From contig NC_052105.1 in assembly GCF_012273895.1 (NCBI RefSeq), forward strand, positions 5,370,716 through 5,434,715: a stretch of 64,000 bases of DNA, written 5' to 3'. The notes under the pieces were generated by a model that had not been told where the DNA came from, did no database searches, and was given only the letters and a program-made list of their open reading frames with translations. Positions 1 to 9,406 of the stretch are shown piece by piece. The DNA comes from Zerene cesonia (Eukaryota; Arthropoda; Insecta; Lepidoptera; Pieridae). Numbering within the stretch: the first letter of the stretch is position 1; every line of letters starts with the position of its first letter. Made by a program: the position numbers and the translations under genes.

Positions 1-630
1 AATATTATTATCCTGTTAGCGTTATAAAGCTTTAACTATGTATGTTAATAATTAAGATTTAAAACTAAAAATCAAATAATTAATATATAAAAATAAAAGT
101 CGACTGATATGTTTGTGAAACAGGCGCATTTTTCAACAGACCCAAACGAAGAGCAATTTGCTTCGTGAAAAACTTTAGTAAGCTTAATAAAGCATATAGT
201 TTGAATACCGAGATCCCTATACGATATTCCGTGTTATCATATAACTACATATTTTTTAAATCATCAAACTTCAATAAGATCGGTTATCTATTAGTTATAT
301 CCAATTGAAGCATGATATTAAAGTCTTGACCATTTAATGAATATCGTGATATGACATCATTCGTTCCCATTTCAAGGTTTCGATGTCTATTGCAGTGTCT
401 ATTATAATTTGAGGTTTGCACTTGAGTATTTTGATTGAATCGTATATATTATATTTAACATTAAATTGTCATTTATGTTTGTATTGTTTTGGTTTTTACA
501 AAATCGATACTTATTTAATATCTACGGAATTCTTAAAGTACATTATTAAATGTGGATGAAATAGCAATAAAATGTATAACAGGAAAAAGCTAATTTACAC
601 ACTTAGTTTCGATGTGTAGCGTTTTAAACA
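1..630. other. AT-rich stretch, no gene seen
   Basis: I see no open frame with protein character, no tRNA and no recognisable repeat here. It reads as plain AT-rich insect intergenic or intronic DNA up to the Helitron boundary. Confidence 0.6.
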
Positions 631-830
631 TCCTACTAATATTATGAATGCGAAGCTTTGTAAGGATGTGTCTGTGTTTGTTGCTACTTCACGCAAAAAC
701 TACTCTACCGTTTGCAATGAAATTTGGTACGTAGATAGCTGGACAACTGGAATAACATATAGGCAACTTTTTATCCCGATATTCCTACGGGATACGGACT
801 TACGCGGGTGAAACCGCAGGGCGCAGCTAG
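631..830 (+). mobile_element. Non-autonomous Helitron, family A (200 bp)
   Basis: The element begins TCCTACTAATATTAT and ends GCGCAGCTAG, flanked by A on the left and T on the right, which is the A/T target of Helitrons. Just before the end is the subterminal hairpin CGCGG-GTGAAA-CCGCA, with one mismatch in the stem. It encodes nothing and would need Rep/helicase in trans. Four other copies lie in this window (7000, 14960, 40136, 63090). The Helitron class is inferred from the end structure. The body is a common lepidopteran repeat as far as I recall. Confidence 0.8.
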
Positions 831-878
831 TCTAACATAATTGAGAATTTCGTGCTGATAGAATGGTAGATAATTAAA

Positions 879-1185
879 AAAAAGTGTTACAATAGTGTGG
901 GAGTCGAGCACGCTTCGCACGGATTAAGCCAGCTCGCGCCGGGGAAGCTACCTCACCCCCATAGAAAGCGCAAAATAGTAGCATGCTACTGTGTTTCGTT
1001 CGGTGAGTGGTATCCTATTCAGTCCATTCCTTTATCCCGTCGTCAAACCTTTCCTTATCCTTTACTCCTTAAAAGTGGACAACACAATTGCAGCTGCCCT
1101 ACCTCTGCAAATGTTCATGGGCTGTTGTGATCGCTTACCGTCATGCGAACCTCGCTCAGTTGCCAGCCAATAAATAAAAAGTGTT
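879..1185 (-). mobile_element. Short retroposed element, family S, with 10-bp target-site duplication
   Basis: The body is 889-1175, read on the minus strand. It starts near GGCTGGCAACTGAGCGAGG and ends near CGACTCCCACACTATTGT. AAAAAGTGTT occurs directly at 879-888 and again at 1176-1185, which is a clean target-site duplication and marks a complete insertion. Related copies are at 13181, 26721, 26973, 28572, 43529, 52564 and 58507. There is no box A/box B and no long A tail, so the class is uncertain. It is a SINE-like or other non-autonomous retroelement. The small open frames inside it are not genes. Confidence 0.7.
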
Positions 1186-1394
1186 TAAAATGCTAAAAGC
1201 ATTGTTAATATTAAAAATTACATGCGATTTGTATTTTCAAAGCTTTATATAATTTATTTTCCTTATTCAATTAGTGCTTATTGTGTTAATCCGTATAAAT
1301 TAATTAGTAGTTAATGTTTTTATTATAAAGAAAATGTAGGAACCACAAATGGATAACAAATAACTGCCTTGCGTAATTTTATATCTCATTATCA

Positions 1395-1450
1395 ACCGAC
1401 TTCAAATAGGAGGGGATTTTCAATTTGACTATATTTTTTTGGGTTTGTTA
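1395..1450 (-). repeat. Fragment of dispersed repeat G
   Basis: ACCGACTTCAAATAGGAGG and the following bases are the reverse complement, with changes, of the sequence at about 12650-12711. The motif (CGACTTCAAAAAAGGAGGA-type) is, as I recall, a widespread insect repeat of unsettled class. Only the terminal part is present here. Confidence 0.5.
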
Positions 1451-1495
1451 TCTCATGCTTTTGAATAGGTGAAGAGACTTTTATTATAGTTTTTT

Positions 1496-1531
1496 ATTTG
1501 GAAAGCGGCGGATTACCGCCGCTTTCCAAAT
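1496..1531. repeat. Perfect 16-bp inverted repeat, 4-nt loop
   Basis: Bases 1496-1511 and 1516-1531 are exact reverse complements (arm ATTTGGAAAGCGGCGG) around the loop ATTA. The stem is GC-rich inside an AT-rich repeat. It could form a cruciform or a strong RNA hairpin. No run of T follows in a way that suggests a bacterial-type terminator, and none is expected in a eukaryote. Confidence 0.85.
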
Positions 1532-2189
1532 TATTAATTATTAAATTAAGAATTTTATATTAAATATTGTACCTCACAATAATGCAAAAACAATTTCACG
1601 AAACATCCATAATTATACCAGACCGTTTATTTGCAAGTACCCTCCTTAATAACAACACGTTTTCTGTTCTCGTTTGATTAAGAATCATCAAAAAAGTTCA
1701 CATATATATCATTAAAAATAAATGAGATAAGAACGACAAAAAAATATGAAAACTGCCCGTATTAAGTGCATTTTCTCTAAGGTCATTGCACTGTATCATA
1801 AAACCAGTTTTACAATTAAATATTAACTAAACGCCTCGAATTTCTCAAAAGCGTATTAAATCACATAAAATATGCATAACTGCAATTTTTGTTATTGATT
1901 ATAATAACAAGTTATCTTCTTTTGATTACGATATTATCAATAAACGATGTTAATAGTCCAAGAAAATGGGTAGGGTAAATGCGAATTTGAGATTAAAACT
2001 TGAATTTTTGATATAATTTACTTTGAGGAATCTAAAAACGAACTGTGCAAGTTTTTTTTAAATTCACCCCCGAGAAGGGGTGAAAAAAAAAAAATAAGGT
2101 CGTTTTTTTGAAATTTTGTCGAAACCGTAAGTGTTAGAAAAAAAAGTTTTAAATAAAATTTGTAGAGCGTAAAATTTTACACAAAAATG

Positions 2190-2217
2190 TTTCTTTCTTA
2201 AACTTTCTTTCTTAAAC
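2190..2217. repeat. 14-bp unit TTTCTTTCTTAAAC in two direct copies
   Basis: The unit occurs at 2190-2203 and 2204-2217, followed by a third partial copy TTTAAAC. It lies inside the inverted-repeat transposon, just left of the gap. Confidence 0.8.
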
Positions 2218-2300
2218 TTTAAACTTTTTTTCCTAAAATTGAAGTTAACTGAGATAGGATAGTTAGAAGCTAGGGGATGATAACTGCAACTTTAAAAAAT

Positions 2301-3300
2301 NNNNNNNNNNNNNNNNNNNNNNNNNNNNNNNNNNNNNNNNNNNNNNNNNNNNNNNNNNNNNNNNNNNNNNNNNNNNNNNNNNNNNNNNNNNNNNNNNNNN
2401 NNNNNNNNNNNNNNNNNNNNNNNNNNNNNNNNNNNNNNNNNNNNNNNNNNNNNNNNNNNNNNNNNNNNNNNNNNNNNNNNNNNNNNNNNNNNNNNNNNNN
2501 NNNNNNNNNNNNNNNNNNNNNNNNNNNNNNNNNNNNNNNNNNNNNNNNNNNNNNNNNNNNNNNNNNNNNNNNNNNNNNNNNNNNNNNNNNNNNNNNNNNN
2601 NNNNNNNNNNNNNNNNNNNNNNNNNNNNNNNNNNNNNNNNNNNNNNNNNNNNNNNNNNNNNNNNNNNNNNNNNNNNNNNNNNNNNNNNNNNNNNNNNNNN
2701 NNNNNNNNNNNNNNNNNNNNNNNNNNNNNNNNNNNNNNNNNNNNNNNNNNNNNNNNNNNNNNNNNNNNNNNNNNNNNNNNNNNNNNNNNNNNNNNNNNNN
2801 NNNNNNNNNNNNNNNNNNNNNNNNNNNNNNNNNNNNNNNNNNNNNNNNNNNNNNNNNNNNNNNNNNNNNNNNNNNNNNNNNNNNNNNNNNNNNNNNNNNN
2901 NNNNNNNNNNNNNNNNNNNNNNNNNNNNNNNNNNNNNNNNNNNNNNNNNNNNNNNNNNNNNNNNNNNNNNNNNNNNNNNNNNNNNNNNNNNNNNNNNNNN
3001 NNNNNNNNNNNNNNNNNNNNNNNNNNNNNNNNNNNNNNNNNNNNNNNNNNNNNNNNNNNNNNNNNNNNNNNNNNNNNNNNNNNNNNNNNNNNNNNNNNNN
3101 NNNNNNNNNNNNNNNNNNNNNNNNNNNNNNNNNNNNNNNNNNNNNNNNNNNNNNNNNNNNNNNNNNNNNNNNNNNNNNNNNNNNNNNNNNNNNNNNNNNN
3201 NNNNNNNNNNNNNNNNNNNNNNNNNNNNNNNNNNNNNNNNNNNNNNNNNNNNNNNNNNNNNNNNNNNNNNNNNNNNNNNNNNNNNNNNNNNNNNNNNNNN
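2301..3300. other. Assembly gap, exactly 1000 N
   Basis: The round length marks a fixed placeholder, so the true size is unknown. It lies inside the inverted-repeat transposon. Open frames reported across it are artefacts of N. Confidence 0.95.
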
Positions 3301-3705
3301 CAAAGTAAATTATATCAAAAATTCAAGTTTTAATCTCAAATTCGCATTTACCCTACCCATTTTCTTGGACTATAAAAACAATATTAAGTGTTGATTGTTG
3401 TGTTCGTTTTATCCGTTTATTTATAGCACTACAAGCTTTATTCACAAAGTGAGTATCATTTCAACAGGAAGATATGGACAGCGGACATTTGCCATTACAA
3501 TATTATGTAATCCGAAATATTCTGTTTTCATGGCTTTCGCAAAAGTTACATATAATATACACTGGCAGAGATTGCTGTCTAGCAATAAGACCACCTTTTG
3601 TATGAAATATCATTGAGCCATTACTTTGTATAAAGTTTACTTTCTGTTTTCTACAATAAAGTATTATAAATAAATACTCTTATAACGTAGGTCTATTAAG
3701 AACAA

Positions 3706-3897
3706 TCTTATATATATCTTAATATATATAAATCTCGTGTCACAATGTTTGTCCTCAATGGACTCCTAAACCACTTAACCGATTAGAATAAAATTCGCAC
3801 ACCATGTGCAGTTCGATCCAACTTGAGAGATAGGATAGTTTATATTATTTCAATTACGATAAATGACTACCCGGGCGGAGCCGGGGCGTGCAGCTAG
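3706..3897 (+). mobile_element. Non-autonomous Helitron, family D
   Basis: It starts TCTTATATATATC and has the body motif CTCGTGTCACAATGTTTGTC. It ends GTGCAGCTAG followed by T, with the subterminal hairpin CCCGG-GCGGAG-CCGGG just upstream. A shorter copy on the other strand is at 49711-49851. No coding capacity. Confidence 0.75.
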
Positions 3898-5268
3898 TAT
3901 ATATATTTTGAGTTTCCTTACCGTTTGGTTTTAATATTTATTTATGTGTATTTTATGCTAATGCTTTTTATTTTCTAACATTTACATCCGACATAAGAAT
4001 ATATAATTAGGCCATGAAAAAATGGATTCATTCAAAATTTAATATTAAAATAAAACGTAATATAGTATTGTCCTAAAACTCCTTGAATAAATGAATTGTT
4101 CTCAATATGTCGATTATCTAAGAAATATGAATTTATGAATCCACACCTAAATAAAATATTCTGTATAGGTTACCTATTCTCTTACTAATGCAATTGCCTC
4201 ACTATACAGTCAGTACTACTATAAAATAGCCTGATTCCACACTCACTCACACTTTCGGTAAATACTCAAATCAAAAACAAAGGAACTATACGTATAATAG
4301 GTACTACTACAAACCTAATAAAAACTCTATCAAATGACAAAAAAAATCGTGTCTCATATCAGCGGCATCGCATCACAACGATACGATCTCGGGACAAACA
4401 ACAATAGGCTTGTAATTGACAAACCATGACTGGGTGAAGTCAAGGCCTCGCTCTTCCCATAGATGTCTTGGCTGAGAAAAAATTGCATTATATAATGGAA
4501 GACGGAGTTCCTCATTCGGTATCAGAGTGAATATTTCAGGTGTGAATGTAATCAAAGCTATTAAAATCTTGTATTATTTTAGGAAGGCATCTTCTGCTTG
4601 TTTCCAGTGTTGCATCAGTGCTGCATAATGTTGGTTAAAATATCTTCAACTTGCACATTTCATATGAAATCAAACAAGTGCCAGATAGAAGCTATACCGA
4701 TTAATTAATTTACTCGCAAACTTTTTATCTATATGAAATATTTTCATTATCATATTAATACAAAGTGAATAACATGCAATATATTGATGACATAGATTTA
4801 TTTGTTACTCTTTTTGTTCTATAACATGTTGAGCTTCAATTAAGACTATAAAAACAGGTCGTCTTAATACAGGTATTACCTAGCAAGAGGGCCTGAGCCT
4901 CAATCCACTATTACAATAATGTAAGACCTACTAAATAAAGATTTATTATTATTAAAAGCCGTATATAAAATACACTGTGTGATTCTAACTATATCAAATA
5001 GCAAGTGGCTGGATTCGATAATGAATAATGGTATACCATACATATTAAGAATTATCACACCGATGTTTCCGCTATGTAACTTCCGCCTATAATTATGACC
5101 TCTACACACTTGTCACGATCTAACTTTGCTGAGAAGGTCAAGGTTTGTAACGTCTATTGATTTTAAGAGAGTTTATAGATTCGGTTACAAAGGTGTACAA
5201 TGACTTATAGAGACAAAGAAATATACTCACCGAACCTGAATATGGCTTTTCATGAGGAATTCTAAAAT
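3898..5268. other. AT-rich stretch, no gene seen
   Basis: No convincing exon or repeat. Near 4930-4950 there is AATAAAGATTTATTATTATTA, which resembles a retroelement 3' tail, but the sequence upstream of it is not diagnostic. Confidence 0.5.
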
Positions 5269-5637
5269 TCAAATGAAGAGCATTGTATGCATAATAATAT
5301 ACTTATAAGTTGAAGGGCCTAGGCCAAGTGGATATGAAATAGAGATATATACTATGAGAGACATAAAATAAAGCGTTGTATGTTTAAGAAAACATTTACT
5401 TTGCTTTACCTTCACACGAATTAAAATAACACCTACATTGTTTAAAATAAGTAGAAAATCACAGTCAAAACCAAGAAACCAAGCAAACAGACACCTAAAG
5501 TCAAATAAAGTAGTTAACAATAACACAACACTAAAACCCGTTGACGATAATCCACTAAAAGCCATTGCTCCAAGCCTCCAAACGAATGAAGACCAAACAC
5601 CCCAACTGACAGTCCCATCACCATATCTTACAATCAT
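5269..5637 (-). other. Hydrophobic open frame, possible membrane-protein exon or chance
   Basis: The minus-strand frame is open for 122 codons. Its first ~70 residues contain a hydrophobic run rich in F, L, V and W (for example FSVVLLLTTLF and CLFAWFLGF) that could span a membrane once or twice. Near 5430 the frame reads through GTAGGTG, which has the form of a 5' splice site, and TCAG lies near its upstream end. The plus strand is also open here (5438-5713), which weakens the coding case. I do not recognise a family. An isolated exon is possible, but a chance frame is at least as likely. Confidence 0.15.
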
Positions 5638-5906
5638 TAATCACACTTTTTGTCGCGCGATAACACGACGAAATCATCATGAGGTTTTGGTGATTCCTCG
5701 TGAACTAGACTGATAATTAGTTTTTAAATTGGATGCCGGACAAAAAACGCCGAAGTCAGCAAAGAACACCGTTATTATGATTCTACGAACGAATTTTTAT
5801 TTTCGTCCTCTCTTGATTGGATTTGACAAATCGCCCGACCGACCCGTCATTATGGGCGCATTAAATGATTGCTTGTAAATTAAATTTTAAAAGGTGATTT
5901 AGATAA

Positions 5907-6562
5907 TAACCGTTGTTAAATCGCGAATCGCATGAAGCAACATTTATTGGGACATCTATTTTAATTTACGATGTCCGTGCGAAAGGCGACGTTAGAGTCG
6001 CATAGTTAATTTTGCCAGCGACCCAATGGTTTATATTTAGTATTTAGAAAAATTATACAAGAGAAATTTACACTTATCAATTATATACGTATTGAGAAAA
6101 AGTAAAAATAGTTAAGAATATAATGACGATTACAAAAAATAAAATGAAGTGTTCACTTTATGTTGACTTTTGCTAAATTAATAAATAATAAACCTATTAT
6201 GTTCTTTGGGTTCTAAGAAAGACGCGTAATGTCATATGGATAATATGATAAAATGAGCATTCAAGGAGCAAATTCGACGACCCGATGTCGAAGTGGTTAA
6301 TGAAATTGACTTTTAGCTACTCTTGAAAAGATACTGTATGATAAATATTCATATGGTTTGTGTTCATTATATAAATAATCTTTAGCATACATTATTTTGA
6401 CCGTTGTTAAGTTACTGTTTTCTTGTGTTTGATTTTACGCGAGTATTATACATTTAGAAATGAAGGACTTTTTAACGGATTTTATACGCGATTTATTCAT
6501 TACATTATTAACCGGACGTTTCGAACGTTTCGATTCAATATAGTATTAACCGTTGTTAAGTT
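5907..6562 (+). promoter_or_regulatory. Three same-strand copies of ACCGTTGTTAA (Myb-like sites)
   Basis: TAACCGTTGTTAA is at 5907-5919, GACCGTTGTTAAGTT at 6399-6413 and TAACCGTTGTTAAGTT at 6547-6562. The reverse complement contains CAACGGT, which fits the known Myb core YAAC(G/T)G. All three share the same orientation and the extended TTAA flank. The spacing (about 490 and 150 bp) is not that of a tandem repeat. A regulatory role is inference only. The copies could also be remnants of a dispersed repeat. Confidence 0.35.
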
Positions 6563-6999
6563 CCTATAGAAAGCTTTTCTGACTTTTAAGACTAGATGTT
6601 ATGGTGACATAGTGGGGTAAAAAAATCATTGTCAGTCAATTGTATATTCTGTTCACATAAACACATTCACAAATAGTATATAAGAACGAATCACTATCAG
6701 AAACGTCCTTCCAGCAAAGAATTCAATAAAATCAAGCGTGGTACAGATTTTATCTCGGTACATTAGGAGCGGTTCAGATATAATTTATCTCAGTTTGTCG
6801 TTATTATCAAACAAAGGGATTTATGCAATATCCACCGGTATTTAATTCAATTTAAGATTAGATAGATGAACGTTGATATAATTTATTTCGACGTGGATTA
6901 CGCCGCGATAATTTGATTTTAAACACGCGTATATATGTTTAATTACTTTTATTCATTCAAATGAATTGTTTTATGCCTTTTCTTTAATAATAGATATAA

Positions 7000-7199
7000 T
7001 CCTACTAATATTATAAATGCTAAAGTTTGTAAGGATGTGTGTGTGTTTGTTGCTCTTTCACGCAAAAACTACTGACCCGATTGCAATGAAATTTGCCACG
7101 TAGACAGCTAGACAACTGGAATAACATATAAGCAACTTTTTATCCCGATATTCCTACGGGACACGGACTTACGCGGGTGAAACCGCGGGGCGCAGCTAG
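7000..7199 (+). mobile_element. Non-autonomous Helitron, family A (200 bp, best-preserved plus-strand copy)
   Basis: It begins TCCTACTAATATTATAAATG and ends GGGCGCAGCTAG, with A before and T after. The subterminal hairpin CGCGG-GTGAAA-CCGCG is perfect. Its length equals that of the copy at 631-830, so both ends are intact. Confidence 0.85.
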
Positions 7200-7707
7200 T
7201 AGTTTATATGAAAGAAAATCTCCGATTCATGTTTACTTTATAATTTCAATATTTAGTGAAACAACATTCTTAAATTTGTCTTTTGTACATATTTACATTT
7301 AGTAATATGTTTCTTTGTTTAACAATTCTCAAAAAATATATATCCAAGATAAGGCAACGTGAAAGTACACTAAGTATGTCTTCTTATGTTGAAAAATAAA
7401 ATTACAGTGACTGCGGTCTAGTTGCCAATGTTATAGTATGTAAATATTTTATATCACATTTTCAATGCTCGTTAGTTGACCCCAGACGGGGACTGTCCAT
7501 CATTCTACTAACCAATGACACCTCTGCAGGCCTTTATATTGAAGCTGTCCGAATCACACGTCAAACCGATTTTAATACGTCTTTCTTTTGTTTGCGGCTA
7601 TGAGAACCGCGATAAAGTGACGAAAACGCTTTTTTTACTACGTAGATATATGTTAATAACAATTGAATAAAACGATTTTTTTTAGCGAGGTAAGTATGTC
7701 ATGCCAT

Positions 7708-8012
7708 TGATAAGTTACGGGCAATGGTGGCTTAGTGGTGAGGACCTCGGACTTAAGATCGATAATTCAGGTTTCGAAACTAGGCCAGCGTGCAGGGAAT
7801 GCAATGTTTTTTTTTTTATTATCTATACATTATCTTTATCACTGTTAGAAACGGTGAAAGAAAACATCGTGAGGAAACCGACATGTCCAAGAATAAAAAA
7901 GTCGACGACATTTGTAAAATCTACCAACACACATATGACCAGCGTGGTGGATTGGAATGCATTCTCATAGATGAAATGTATCTCTGACACACGTATGGTG
8001 ATAATGATAAGT
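7708..8012 (+). mobile_element. tRNA-derived SINE, nearly full length, with 8-bp target duplication
   Basis: The head carries a pol III box A-like GTGGCTTAGTGGTGAGGAC (7728-7746) and a box B-like GGTTTCGAAAC (about 7770). The middle has GGTGAAAGAAAACATCGTGAGG, cut here for length, and the tail ends GGTGATAATGATAAG. TGATAAGT occurs at 7708-7715 and 8005-8012, a plausible target duplication that overlaps the GAT-type tail. Other copies are at 16893 (-), 43281 (-) and 54688 (+). Retroposition would depend on a LINE in trans. The open frames inside it are not genes. Confidence 0.8.
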
Positions 8013-9340
8013 CTTAACACAGATGATAAACCAAGGTCAATGTTTTACCCTATCAAGAGTAAATGGGCGTGCAAAAAATATGATTTGCATGGCATTAATG
8101 CTATGAAAACATGGCATATGCCTGTATTATGCCCATACGCTCTCGACCAGAGTGGTGGATAATGACAATTAAAGATTTAAAAAAACTTGCATTTGCATCA
8201 GTATTGATAAGATATCAAAAAAAAAAAACTGTGATAATGGTCACATTTTAGTTATCCTATATGTTTGACTAACTCAGTAAATCTGAACTTTTATAACTAG
8301 CCATTAATTATATAAATTCAACAAAATGCCTTGTGACCTAGCTAGCTAGACATCAATATTCCCAATGGGGTTAAACATCCAATGCATGTGTCTACATCAT
8401 TAATTAATTATAAATACACAATCTCCTATCTGGTGGCCGCTTCATTCCACCCGCGAAACAATTGCATGGTTGACGGAGAGCTCCTCTATACTGTCAATCG
8501 GATCATTAAGGGCCGGCCACACATCAGCGGAACACTTCATTAGGGCGCGACTACGTGAGACACATTACGATGCATCCGATTGATCGATAATGACATTAAG
8601 GACAATTGTTGATTCAGAGTTCCTTTGTATTTCTTTTGGCTTTATTAGTATTAACCGCTTGTAGGGCGATGCCTTCTGCTGGAGGTGTCTTGGGCAGAAT
8701 TTTTCATCTCGATTGTGTTTCATATTGATGTACCTTAATTAACGTAGCAAGACAACACTAACTGCTTTACACAAAACATTTTTAACTAAGCTGAGAATCA
8801 TCAAAGTTAGCTAAAAACAATTTTCTCTTAAAGAAAAAACAAAAACGCTATTCAACAATTTTATATTCTACAAATTCATTACTCCTTACAGATAATTCGA
8901 AAAAATCTCTCTCTAGTTCTGATTTTCTCCCACATCCTTTGTTATGTATCCATGCTATTAATAGCTCGCTCTAAAGTTTAATTATACTAGTAATTGAAGG
9001 GATAAATACTGAACCAAAGATACCTAATCAATACGATCATATTGCATTCAAAATTGAAGAAAAAGTATTAGCTCTCACGCGGGCCGTCTATCAAACTACG
9101 ACATACGTTGATTTAACGTTAAACATTTATAAAACTTTCGGTTGCTTAAAAATAGCTCTTATTGTTTAAGCGGTAAGAGCTTGAAAGTATTTAGATGGAT
9201 GATCTATTTAATTTGTCAAAATGCACCTGGGAAGCTAGGTTGTTTTGGAGATGCGACTCTATTGCTAAGGGCGAAGAGTTGTAAGTTAGTTTTGATGATG
9301 GAATCATTTAGTTTGTAGTGGTGTATGTCGGGATGTCAAA
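8013..9340. other. AT-rich stretch with a small GC-rich patch, no gene seen
   Basis: At 8505-8580 there is a GC-richer patch (GGGCCGGCCACACATCAGCG onward) that stands out from its surroundings and might be conserved non-coding sequence. A simple stem AGCTCTTA/TAAGAGCT lies at 9154-9181. Nothing here is a recognisable gene. Confidence 0.45.
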
Positions 9341-9342
9341 GC

Positions 9343-9406
9343 GTCGCGAACGAGCGCCGACGCAGGACAGTCTCGTGCTGAGAGCAATCTCAGGCGAACT
9401 CGCGAC
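9343..9406 (+). ncRNA. Putative structured element, three-way junction on paper
   Basis: Three helices are compatible with each other. P1 is GTCGCGA (9343-9349) with TCGCGAC (9400-9406). P2 is ACGAG (9350-9354) with CTCGT (9372-9376). P3 is CTGAGA (9378-9383) with TCTCAG (9388-9393), closed by the GNRA-type tetraloop GCAA. All 18 pairs are Watson-Crick in 64 bases. The patch is CpG-rich in an AT-rich setting. An alternative pairing GCGTCG/CGACGC (9341-9346/9358-9363) competes with P1. No known ncRNA family is recognised, and it may equally be a CpG-rich regulatory site. Confidence 0.2.

Larger units (their letters stand above)
1956..3370. mobile_element. DNA transposon with identical 70-bp terminal inverted repeats, centre unsequenced
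   Basis: Bases 1956-2025 and 3301-3370 are identical over all 70 bases when one is reverse-complemented (both begin GTCCAAGAAAATGGG). Each outer end abuts TA (1954-1955 and 3371-3372), consistent with a TA target duplication of the Tc1/mariner kind. A TTAA at 1950-1953 is matched on the right only by TAAA. The right arm runs straight into the assembly gap at 3300, so the inverted repeat may be longer. The left internal part holds the hairpin TTCACCCC-CGAGAA-GGGGTGAA (2063-2084) and a 14-bp tandem duplication (2190-2217). No transposase is visible. It could be a MITE, a fold-back element or a full element whose gene lies in the gap. Confidence 0.75.

Noticed and set aside
897..1173. Plus-strand frames of 77 and 60 codons
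   Set aside because: Both are inside the family S insertion bounded by a target duplication.
2263..3308. Two open frames of about 345 codons on opposite strands
   Set aside because: They consist almost entirely of N from the assembly gap and have no sequence support.
1950..3374. piggyBac assignment for the gap-containing transposon based on TTAA at 1950-1953
   Set aside because: The right side has TAAA, not TTAA, and the ends do not begin with CCC. A TA duplication fits both sides.
7701..8162. Several overlapping frames of 63-89 codons
   Set aside because: Most of their sequence comes from the SINE at 7708-8012.
9154..9181. Stem AGCTCTTA/TAAGAGCT with a 12-base loop as a miRNA precursor
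   Set aside because: The continuous stem is only 8 bp and the extension is poorly paired.
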